A model generated the notes under the pieces. The model was given only the letters and a program-made list of their open reading frames with translations, was not told the origin of the DNA and did no database searches. Position numbers and translations under genes: made by a program. Shown here piece by piece: positions 32,761 to 42,400 of a DNA stretch of 43,280 nucleotides. The DNA comes from Halobacteriovorax sp. GTDB taxonomy: Bacteria; Bdellovibrionota; Bacteriovoracia; Bacteriovoracales; Bacteriovoracaceae. Each line of letters begins with the position of its first letter. The first letter of the stretch is position 1. The stretch is taken from positions 1-43,280 of the forward strand of contig PBIO01000004.1 of NCBI GenBank assembly GCA_002720865.1. The letters are read 5' to 3'.

Positions 32761-35021
32761 ATGTACAATTACATGGCGTCTTAGCAGAATCCTTCGGTAA
32801 GGATTTTTATTTTTGCGTAGATACTATTGGGGACGCTATTCGTGCTATACAGGCGAATACCGGGTCTTTTTATGATTTTCTAAGAAAGAAGGACAGGGAG
32901 GGCCTCTGCTACAAAGTGATCGTTGGTCAAGATCCTAACGGCGAACCAATTGGGTGTGATGAACTAAGCACTAAGAGAGGGCTCTCTGGAGAAACGTTGC
33001 ACATTATCCCTGTTGCCCAAGGAGCGGAAAATTTACAGGCAATTTTGAACATCATAATCGGCATAATGCTTATTGTTGCTCGTATTTTTATTCCGGGAGC
33101 GCAATGGCTTATTGTCGCAGGCGCGCTAATGGTTATGGGAGGGATTATGCAGTTAATAACAAAACCTCCAGAGCCCCCTGCGCCCGGAAGGAGGCCGACG
33201 AGTGTATCAACCACTTCGTTTGCATTTTCCGGTCCCGTAAATATAATGAAACAGGGGAGTCCTGTTTGGCTTGGATACGGAAGGCTTAAAGTGGGCGCGA
33301 ATGTCCTATCAACTGCATATAGAAGTACTGGATATTTCTCTGAATATGATGTTGGTGGGGTCTCCGTTAGAACTGGAACAGACAAGAAGGGGAACCCCAT
33401 TTACTCTACCGAAGAAAAAAAATCCAACTTTCTCCCTTCTCCCGGAGATGCATCCTACTGTGTTCCGATTAATTGGGTCGAAAAGAGCCCTAAATACGGA
33501 AACATTTCAAAGGAAATGCCCGCTGACGAAGTAGGAAATACTACCGACGAATCTGCTTCGCCTAAGACCCCGCCTGCCGGTCCATTAATTTTTCCCACTT
33601 GGAATGCATACCTCACTGGACTAGGATCAATGTTTAACATTAAGGAAATTAACAACCAGTTATATTTTGTTGATGCAGACGGAAATACCGTTCACAAGAA
33701 TCTATTGCTTCCGTCTAACCCGAGTGAGAGCGACAAGCAGGCGGCAATCGAAAAATGGCTAGAAACTAGAGGGTTTAGTGCGGCCGGTAACAAATTGCCA
33801 ATCTACGACTCCTCTACGCCGCTCCTTTTAAGTAGAGAAAAAGTCTCTAGGGAGGGCCCCGCTGATTCTGAATTTGCCCCAAGATACCCAAAGGTTTCAT
33901 ACAGTAAATCCAGCTCCACTAGCGGGGCTGGTGTAGAATTTGAAACAGTAAACACCATTGGAATAAATTGGACTAAGCCCAGCAGTAACGCAAAGGAGGT
34001 AGTTGGTTACAAGGTCAAGGCTTGGCCTTCTCTCCAGTTTCAGTTTGCCATCGTATACAACAAAGGCAGCTCTAGTCCAGCCGCAAGGAAAATATATGAA
34101 TCCACCCCCAGTGGGTCGGACGGGTCAAAATATTTTGAGCTTGACTTTGTTCAAAATCAACTTGACTATCCCGATCTCATGATCCACTCTGCTACAGCGG
34201 TGCGAGCGGGCGAAAAACATGCTCTCCACGGAAAAGCGCTAACTCCTAGCGATATAATGCAGCTAAGCGACAAGACGGAGCTGGAGATAGGCCTTGCCTT
34301 CGATCAGTTCTACAATTATACAAGTTTGACAAAAGTTGTTGCAGACTTTACTGTATTTAAAAACACAGTCGCCGCCGCTGGTTTTGGAAATGTTGATTAC
34401 AAGACTTACGATTCCCCGGTAAACTCTCTAGAATTCGGCGCAAATACTCAACCCGTAAACTGGCTCAAATTAAATCCAAGCATAACGCTAGGCTCCCCAA
34501 CAGCCCCATATGAAAATGTCCCTGTCTACTTCTGGGGAGATAACAGCGGAAATGCCGCCGAGTATGATTATATTGTTAGCAAGCAGTTAGGTAATTTAAA
34601 TGCTGAAGACAAGAGTTTGGCTGAAGATAAAGGGTCCAACAGCTTTGCCTCAGGGTACGAATTCTTCTTAATCCCTATCCCGGCCACTCTCCCCACGGGT
34701 CGACCGAAGTCTAAAGAGGTATATCGCCCCAAAGAGTACGAGGTATTTTCAGAGGTAGACAGTGGAGGAAAAAAGCTTTTCGAGTATAATATATTAGATG
34801 ACTCCATGTCAAAATCCCAACTCTTAATAGAAGACGATACAAAAACTCTTAATTTTAAAATTTTCATGGACCCTGTATTTATGCTAAAGTTTACTGTTAC
34901 CGCTCTTTTGTCTGACGGCACAGAATCTCCGGCCGCAGAGGGAAATGCCGACGGAGAGACTCTAATTTTTACAGATAAATCCCAAAAAGACTTCAACCTT
35001 AACGCTAACTTCTCGGACTAA
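32757..35021 (+). CDS. Enlarged second lambda gpI-like tail assembly protein
   Basis: A 754-residue paralogue of the preceding gene, in ATGA overlap with it. Residues 1-95 repeat the ubiquitin-like head (VQLHGVLAESFGKDF ... DAIRAIQANTGSFYDFLRKKDREG ... LHIIPVAQGAE). Residues ~97-139 repeat the hydrophobic hairpin (NIIIGIMLIVARIF, LIVAGALMVMGGIMQLI). Then comes FSGPVNIMKQGSPVWLGYGRLKVG as in gpI. The remaining ~570 residues have no match I recognise; a stretch near ~400 (IGINWTKP ... VVGYKVKAW) has a fibronectin-III-like strand pattern. It directly precedes gpJ in TAATG overlap, the place gpI takes in lambda, so this copy may be the one contacting gpJ. That assignment is inference. Confidence 0.85.
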   Translation: MNVQLHGVLAESFGKDFYFCVDTIGDAIRAIQANTGSFYDFLRKKDREGLCYKVIVGQDPNGEPIGCDELSTKRGLSGETLHIIPVAQGAENLQAILNIIIGIMLIVARIFIPGAQWLIVAGALMVMGGIMQLITKPPEPPAPGRRPTSVSTTSFAFSGPVNIMKQGSPVWLGYGRLKVGANVLSTAYRSTGYFSEYDVGGVSVRTGTDKKGNPIYSTEEKKSNFLPSPGDASYCVPINWVEKSPKYGNISKEMPADEVGNTTDESASPKTPPAGPLIFPTWNAYLTGLGSMFNIKEINNQLYFVDADGNTVHKNLLLPSNPSESDKQAAIEKWLETRGFSAAGNKLPIYDSSTPLLLSREKVSREGPADSEFAPRYPKVSYSKSSSTSGAGVEFETVNTIGINWTKPSSNAKEVVGYKVKAWPSLQFQFAIVYNKGSSSPAARKIYESTPSGSDGSKYFELDFVQNQLDYPDLMIHSATAVRAGEKHALHGKALTPSDIMQLSDKTELEIGLAFDQFYNYTSLTKVVADFTVFKNTVAAAGFGNVDYKTYDSPVNSLEFGANTQPVNWLKLNPSITLGSPTAPYENVPVYFWGDNSGNAAEYDYIVSKQLGNLNAEDKSLAEDKGSNSFASGYEFFLIPIPATLPTGRPKSKEVYRPKEYEVFSEVDSGGKKLFEYNILDDSMSKSQLLIEDDTKTLNFKIFMDPVFMLKFTVTALLSDGTESPAAEGNADGETLIFTDKSQKDFNLNANFSD

Positions 35022-38000
35022 TGGCCAAGAAACTAGAATCCACTGCAAACCTAATCGTCCTAGACCTTATTACGGAAGGAGAAATAGCGGGCCTATGTGA
35101 TCAGAACGGGGAGCTAGTGTCTGGCCGTGGAAGACCCGGCAGGCAGGGTTATTTTGACTCCAAGGGGAAGCTATCTGGCCAGTACGACAAAATGACCGGG
35201 CAAATTCTCGACGAAGAACGCTCTTCCAGTAACCCATATCGCTATAAAGGGATATACTTAAATGATACGCCCGTAATAACCACTCCTAAGGGGCCTGCAG
35301 CTCTGGGTAGGGAGCAGGTAAACTTTAGGAGATTTTATTCCGAGATAAGGTTTGGGCATCAGGACCAAAAGCCGTTAAACCTAATGGGTTCGCAAAACAC
35401 AATCTCAATTCAATCTAGGCTTATAGGCCCTCTCGCCTCAACCTTTTCGACTTCAGAACAACTGTCGGAAAGCTCCAGTTCAGTATTCCATACAGTAACA
35501 AACATAAACGTAACAGAGGTAATTGTCAGTGTTAAAATAGATCAGCTCTTCAAGGTGGAAAGTGTCCATCAGGAAACCTTAGGAGATATGAAGGATTCCG
35601 AGATTGAGTTTTTTATTGAATATGGTATAGAAGGAGAACCCCTTAGGAGTTTTCGAGGCGAAGATCATGTCCCAAGCGAATATACCCTAGGTAAGGCCCC
35701 TATAAAAATTAAAGGCGTTGCCACTTCTCCATATTTCGTAGATTTTGTAATTAGAATCGGTGATCAGGACTACGACTCAGGGATCACAGGAAAGCCCGTT
35801 AAAGGCCTTAGTAATCCCTATAAAAAACACCGAGTAATTAAGTTAACCAGAGCAACCAGAGAGAAGGACCCCGAGGAAACCGCCAGCGAAACTGACGACA
35901 CCGCAGACCATACCCGATCAATGTCGTGGGAATCTGTGGTGGAGGTAATACCCGAGAACTTCAGCTACGCTAATTCCGTAATTGCGGCCTCCCAGTTTGA
36001 TGCTCGATATTTTAGCAGAATCCACGAAAGATCATTTGATTGCAAACTTCTAAAGGTACCAATTCCAAATAACTACGATCCAGAAAATAGGAGATACAAG
36101 GGGCATTGGGATGGTCGATTCTCTACTGAAGACTATTCCCCTTGGGAGGGGCAAAAAGGGAAATACTGGACAGACAACCCCGCGTGGATATTTAATGACT
36201 TAATGACTAACCGCAGGTATGGCGTAGGAAAATTCCTTGACCCAGATTTCGACCCTGCCGCACAAGTAGACAAGTGGAACCTATACGAGATATCAAAAAT
36301 TAGCGACGAAATAGTATTGACCGGATCTGCTCCTAGGCATGGATGGACAGAGTTTGTCGATTTCACAAATAATCTTAAAAAGAAATCTGATAACTACATA
36401 GAGTTCACCTTTAAGGGGAGCGGCGCCAATCCAAATTTTGAAGACAAATTCGGAAATTCTGCTTTAGCTGAAACCCCAAACTTAAAAGACTACGCAGGCC
36501 AAGAGCTTGTAATCAAAACATGCGATGGAAACATCTATAAAAGGAAAATCGTTTCCTCCTCAATAAAAACAACTACAAAATCAAGCTCCAAATCATTCCC
36601 CCTTTATGCTGCAGGGGAAAGATCCGGCTCAAATAAGGGCATATCCTCGCCAATCACAATCGGTGGCCTTGAGGGCGGCATGCTCAAGAATACTGGTTGC
36701 GACACTTCTGGAAGGCAAATAAATGAAGTGTCAGATCATAATGTCAATAGATATGTCTACGAGCAGCACTGGGTAATGTTCGCATATATTGGGCACGGAG
36801 ATCGCTTGCGAGGAGTAAAGCCAACTCATGGAAATGCATTCAGCGGCAATATTCAGCCCGCGACTCATCCTTCGGGTTTTGCCTATACCGGAGGAATATC
36901 TGAGACCTCATCGTCCACAATGAGAATCGAGAATGGAGACTTAAAATATACAAGCCAAAGGGGCTCTGGCTGGATTAGTCCTAAATCCATTAACAGACAG
37001 GTTGGGAAGGATAAAAAAGGGTCTGTCATCCATCGGAGCAGCACGTGGCCCGGCAACAACACTGAAGACAGGTTTGTGGGCCCCGCAGAGGGTGCAGTTG
37101 GCACTGGCGGAGGGATTTGGTGTTATGCATTTGAGTTCGATCTTGAAGGGTTTGACAAAGGGACTGTACAAGCGCATCTAAAGCTCAGAAGCGACAACGC
37201 TGCATATATCTCTACGAACGGAAGAAACATAAAGAAAATTCCCTCGTCTTGGACAACAGATAAAGATTACCCACTCCGACCGCAGGATCTGCAACCGGGA
37301 CTTAATGTCATCTACCTCGCTTTAGAAAATTCCGATTCGGGCGCCGTCGGCACTGGCGGCGGATCGAATTCGGGGAACTTGCTTGGTTTTCAGGCAAAGT
37401 GGTATGGCTCCGGCGGAACAGGCAGCCCAAAGGCAAAAGTAAGTGCTACAGGAGACTATAAATCTTTTCTTGCAACTGGAGAGCTTGACCACAATTGGGC
37501 CTTGTCTTCGAATATTGTAAACAATTCAGCTCTAGGACCTCCGGCCAATTTTGGCCATAGACCAAAGACCTATAATTTTGAAAGAGGTAATTTTGCCGGA
37601 TGGGGAGCCCCTTTTCAATTCCTTAGCCCCAGCCCAACAAAAATACTCCCCGCAATCCCTAAAGGTGACTATATTTTTATGCAGACCTTTACTTTAACGG
37701 GAGACCCAGCAAAAGCTTCAATAAAGTTTGATGCTGCTGCGAGAAATTTAAGACCGGGCGACTCCTTCAAAATTCAAGGTGGTGCATGGGGCCCTTCTGC
37801 TCCTAAAGGGTGGCCTGTTGGCGCAAGTCTTCTGCCTGCAATAACAGACAATGCATGGGTTCCTTGCGAGTTTTCTGCTTCAGACTTGGGGTGGCACAAG
37901 GGAGTTAACACACTATTCATACACCTCCATCTAAAAACAGATTATAAAATTGGGAGCCCTCCAGTGGGGAACAGTAACGCTCTTAGCGCTAGAGCTCCTT

Positions 38001-39445
38001 TTGTGCCCGCTATTGGTATCCGCGACATCAAGATAGTTGATACGGACGTCCTCGGTTACGAGCAAGAGGCTACAGTCACGGTGGACGGAGGGCTTCTTGA
38101 AAATGAAATGTCAGGCGCAGACGTATGTGGTGAAGCGGCAGTTAGATTCCAAGGCGATTATGAAGTGGCAGAACCAAGATTCGCCTGTAACATATTAATC
38201 ACGGACAAAACAGAAGCGATAGACCTCCTAAAGGAGATGGCATCGGTCTTTAGGGGAATGCTTTACTTCGCGAACGGAATGACCTTTTTGACTACAGATA
38301 TCAAGAAGGAGCCAGTAACCTTGTTCACGAATGCCAACACCCAACATGGGAATTTTAGTTATAGCGGGAGCCCAAAGACCTCTAGGCACTCGGTTTGCCT
38401 TGTTAGATACAACGATAAAGAAGACGCATTTCGACCTAAAATAGAATATGTAGAAGACCCCGGAGCAATTAACAAATTTGGATATATAGAGAAAGAGGTA
38501 ATAGCTTTCGGATGCACGTCTAGAGGTCAAGCTCGTCGGCTTGGCGAATGGGCTCTACTGACAGCTCAATTAGAAAGAGAAGCAATTAACTTTAAAGCTG
38601 GACTTGAGGCGTCTTTTCTTAAGCCGGGAGATGTATTTAAGGTAATTGACAAAAATAGAACAATCAAGCGTTTCTGGGGAAGGGTTTTTGACGTTGAGAC
38701 GGATGGGAAAGACTCTGCCATCATAACTCTTGACTCTAAAATTCAAGATAAGCTTTCTCATAAAAAACTTACGGTAATTACACCCAAAAAGAATGAGAAC
38801 GTTAGGACCTTAGATGATCTGGCGGCTTCTAGGCGTGGCAGTCTAGATCCCGGACTTAGCATGGAGGACATTGCAAATTCCAGAGAAGCGCAAATCACAA
38901 CTTTTGAATTTGACCCTGTTTCCGACAGGTCTGAAATACTAGAAATCAATCAAAATAAAGTGATATTGAACCCTTCCTCCATGATTACTAGGATGAATAT
39001 GGGCGAAATGCAACACGGTCGCTTCGGAAAATGGGATGGCTCTAAAAATTATAAAAAGGGCGAACTCATCAAGTACAAGGGGATTTATTATGAATGCATA
39101 AAGGACCACAAATCCTCCATGCCTTATGGGGGTAAAGATGCTTATTGGCAGAAGTATAAGGCGGTTGACATTCATAGCGTATTGCTTGAGATACCTGTCG
39201 GGTCGATATGGATACTTGAATGCGAAGATGAAAACATAAGCACGCAGAGCCATTTGTATAGAACTTTGCAAGTTAAAGAGGCTGCTATGGGAGAATTTGA
39301 AGTAAGCGGATTAGAATACATTCCAAACAAATTCGACGTAATTGAAAAGAAGGCCAAGCTAGATCTAGTTAAACCGCTCCCAGCCTATAGCTACTATGGA
39401 TCATTGCCGAATGCATCTTTAGGCATTGAAGTCAATACCGGTTAA
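35021..39445 (+). CDS. Tail tip/central fibre protein, lambda gpJ-like, with large insertion
   Basis: A 1474-residue homologue of lambda gpJ (host specificity/central fibre). The N-terminal hub matches strongly: LIVLDLITEGEIAGL, IYLNDTPV, IRFGHQDQ, later VPIPNNYDPENRRYKG, WDGRF, WTDNPAWIFNDLMTNRRYGVG and DKWNLYEIS (to residue ~425). The gpJ match resumes at ~1020 with PRFACNILITDKTEAIDLL, FRGMLYFANG and FGCTSRGQARR (~1163). Between them sit ~600 residues absent from lambda, including a carbohydrate-binding-like sandwich (AHLKLRSDNAAYISTNGRNI, ~700-800) and a second beta region (~880-1000). Residues ~1336-1383 are a CBM5/12-like module (KWDGSKNYKKGE ... IYYECIKDH ... YWQKYK). The C-terminal receptor-binding part of lambda gpJ is not obvious and may be replaced by the next gene. 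It starts in TAATG overlap with the second gpI. Confidence 0.92.
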   Translation: MAKKLESTANLIVLDLITEGEIAGLCDQNGELVSGRGRPGRQGYFDSKGKLSGQYDKMTGQILDEERSSSNPYRYKGIYLNDTPVITTPKGPAALGREQVNFRRFYSEIRFGHQDQKPLNLMGSQNTISIQSRLIGPLASTFSTSEQLSESSSSVFHTVTNINVTEVIVSVKIDQLFKVESVHQETLGDMKDSEIEFFIEYGIEGEPLRSFRGEDHVPSEYTLGKAPIKIKGVATSPYFVDFVIRIGDQDYDSGITGKPVKGLSNPYKKHRVIKLTRATREKDPEETASETDDTADHTRSMSWESVVEVIPENFSYANSVIAASQFDARYFSRIHERSFDCKLLKVPIPNNYDPENRRYKGHWDGRFSTEDYSPWEGQKGKYWTDNPAWIFNDLMTNRRYGVGKFLDPDFDPAAQVDKWNLYEISKISDEIVLTGSAPRHGWTEFVDFTNNLKKKSDNYIEFTFKGSGANPNFEDKFGNSALAETPNLKDYAGQELVIKTCDGNIYKRKIVSSSIKTTTKSSSKSFPLYAAGERSGSNKGISSPITIGGLEGGMLKNTGCDTSGRQINEVSDHNVNRYVYEQHWVMFAYIGHGDRLRGVKPTHGNAFSGNIQPATHPSGFAYTGGISETSSSTMRIENGDLKYTSQRGSGWISPKSINRQVGKDKKGSVIHRSSTWPGNNTEDRFVGPAEGAVGTGGGIWCYAFEFDLEGFDKGTVQAHLKLRSDNAAYISTNGRNIKKIPSSWTTDKDYPLRPQDLQPGLNVIYLALENSDSGAVGTGGGSNSGNLLGFQAKWYGSGGTGSPKAKVSATGDYKSFLATGELDHNWALSSNIVNNSALGPPANFGHRPKTYNFERGNFAGWGAPFQFLSPSPTKILPAIPKGDYIFMQTFTLTGDPAKASIKFDAAARNLRPGDSFKIQGGAWGPSAPKGWPVGASLLPAITDNAWVPCEFSASDLGWHKGVNTLFIHLHLKTDYKIGSPPVGNSNALSARAPFVPAIGIRDIKIVDTDVLGYEQEATVTVDGGLLENEMSGADVCGEAAVRFQGDYEVAEPRFACNILITDKTEAIDLLKEMASVFRGMLYFANGMTFLTTDIKKEPVTLFTNANTQHGNFSYSGSPKTSRHSVCLVRYNDKEDAFRPKIEYVEDPGAINKFGYIEKEVIAFGCTSRGQARRLGEWALLTAQLEREAINFKAGLEASFLKPGDVFKVIDKNRTIKRFWGRVFDVETDGKDSAIITLDSKIQDKLSHKKLTVITPKKNENVRTLDDLAASRRGSLDPGLSMEDIANSREAQITTFEFDPVSDRSEILEINQNKVILNPSSMITRMNMGEMQHGRFGKWDGSKNYKKGELIKYKGIYYECIKDHKSSMPYGGKDAYWQKYKAVDIHSVLLEIPVGSIWILECEDENISTQSHLYRTLQVKEAAMGEFEVSGLEYIPNKFDVIEKKAKLDLVKPLPAYSYYGSLPNASLGIEVNTG

Positions 39446-39450
39446 TAGCC

Positions 39451-42400
39451 ATGGCCCTATCATCTACAATTAATTTATCAATAGATAATGATTTTGTCGT
39501 AGAGGCTTCTGGGCTCTATACCTATCAAGTTTACTACACCCAGAACAATGAATCTACTCTTGCTGGAGAATTCGACGCGTACGATAGCAATCTTTCCTTT
39601 GATATTTCTGGAGTGTATGGAGATATTTTTCTAGATGTCTACTTTGTTTCAGATGGAAGCGCATCGATTGTTTCCTCCAAAATGTTGTTTATCGATTATC
39701 CAGTGGAAGATATTTCCTCTCCGTATGTAGTAAGCGATTTTTCTATCCTAAATCCCGGCGGCGATAGCAATGATATTACGGTGGGCGGTACCATCTCCAA
39801 CCCCGCAGAATTTGAGAGTCCAGACGTTAAGATTTCTTGGGATACTCAATACCCCGAGGGGCATATTAATTTTGGAGACATAATCTCCACAGACTTTGAC
39901 TTGTCTTCAGATTATGGATTGGATGCGTTTTCTGTGAAGATTCTTGATAAAGATGGAGTTTACGTCCCAGATGAAGCTCTCAACTTTTCTTCCTCTCTTT
40001 CTTCAGACATTAATCTGACCTTAGATAAAATCCCTGTAACTGGATTCATTCCCATTACTGGTACGGAGTATATGTATGGGTATGTCGATGTTGAGACTGC
40101 GTTAACAGGAGTAATCGGATATACGACTGGAATTGTAGAGACGAAGGTAGTTGAGATTCAGGAGACAGGAGTTATTCAAGAGCTTGTTGGAATAACTGGA
40201 TACGAAGAAGAGTTAATTCCGGCTTATACAGGCCTGAAGCAAAAGTATAAAACAATAACGGGAACCTATTTGGACGGCTATACAACCGGAGAGCCTACAT
40301 ACAATTATATTACCAAATACATAGAAACCGGCATACTTCTCCCAGATCTTAGCTACCGACCTTCAGGGGTAATAGAGCATATTTCCGGCGCAAGGCTAAA
40401 TTACGAACAAGGGGCGGGGCAAGACCCCAATCTCGCCAATTATATCTCGGTTCTAAATAACGGTTATGGGGTTGGGCAAACCGTCTCCCTAGAGACTGGT
40501 AAAAATCTTTCCAGAATCTCATTTTACAAGTTAGCTGCAGACGATGACGATTACTTTGAAATAGACCTTTACATGACTGCTGGAGCCCCAGATAGTCAAG
40601 GTTCATTTAAGAATTTCAATCCAATATTTTACTCAGGAAGGCATAAGGCATCCATTTCTGAAGGCTGGAGACATATTCATTTGCCTGCGATTCGACCCCC
40701 GACAACAGGAAATGAAATTTCAGGGGTAATGGGCAAGGAAGATTACACCTTTTTTCTATTCAATAAATCTTCGGGAGAACTTAAAGTAGCGCAAAGCACA
40801 GGGATATCGAGCAATGAATCTATGCTGGAAAATGCCACCCTCGCAGGCTGGACGAATCCCTTAGGAGAGGTTGAGATTACTGGGTTAAACGCTTACCAAA
40901 GCCTAACCGACCTTGCATTTTCTATTGACTACGGAGCGATCCCGACCGAAACTATTGACGTAATAAATCCCGTTTCTGGACAGATTGTAACCGGATATGA
41001 GACGGGTTTCATTCCAGTCTATCATCACGAACCGATATATATAGAGCGCCCGCTAACTGGGGTTGAGACTATTTCCGGAGTTGTCGATTATCTCTATGGG
41101 ATAACTGGGTACGAAACTGTTTGTGATGAGACTGGAGTTGTTGGCACAGGAATTATCGATTTTTATATATCGCCTATTAACTTCTCAGTGCAACATGTCA
41201 CCGGGCATCTAACTGGGTGCCTTTCTGAGAGTACTATTGGTCTTAGCGGAATCACAGGCGAAATCAGTGGAGTTGTACAAGAAATCGTATCCATAACTGG
41301 ATATGAATCGGTGTTTAGCGGGATCGAGGTCAGTGGTATTAGCGGATACACTACGGGGGTTATATCGGAATTATTTGAGCTTGTAGATCTGAGCTACTCC
41401 TATGAGTCGCCAGTAGTAGAGACGGTAAATCTTGACACTATATACGGATATGACACAGGAAAGCTTTCTGAAGTTCCTTTAACTATGCAGTCTGGTATAG
41501 TTGCGATACAGGTACTTCCTACGGGAGAGCTCGTCCCTCAGTATATTACTTCTGGAATTGGGGAGCTTACTGGAATAGAAGCCTTATACGACCCTTTCGA
41601 CTATACAGGAATAATTCAAGAGGAAGGGTATACTGGCGTCCATTTTGAGAAGTATGGTTATTCAGGTTTGACTCCTACGGGGTATATCTCTGGATACACT
41701 GGATACATGGACATCTTTTCCGGTTATATTGTATCCGGAAACACAGGAATAACTTACGAGGAAAACGTTCCTGTTTATCTTTATCAAACAGAAGAAGTAG
41801 AAGATGGATTTGAAACTGGTTTTGTTGATGAATACATCCAATACAATCCCTTGCAAGGAGTAACCGGCTATATTACTGGAGTTACAGGCATATTAAATTC
41901 TGAAGTTGAGGTTACTGGGATAATTCCTTTGGTAGGGATAACTGGGACTGGACTAAAATCGACTCCATATGTGACGGGCATCGAGACAAGAGTAGTAGGT
42001 TACGAGACTGGAGTGACGGGATATTTCGAAAGCGGTCTTTCCAACGCTGAATTCCTCTCCTCCTACACATCTACATCTCTAGACATTTCCTACAACACTA
42101 ATTTAGAAATATTCGGGTATCCTAATAGAACCTTTGGAGTGGAAGTTACGCCCATAATGAACTCGGGGGTCTCCATCGATTCTGCTCCCGACCCTGCATC
42201 ATTTTACTTAGACAATAAAGTTCCCACTGTAACTTACTCAATTTTAGATGGAGAGCATAACAAGATGAACCTAAGTTTTCAGGTTCACAATGGAACTTCC
42301 TTAAAAATTTACAGAATGTTAGAGGAAAACTATATGCAATTCGCAGACCCCAGCGAATTTGAAACCGGATTAGGCTCAAGTCTGGTTGAATATATAGACG

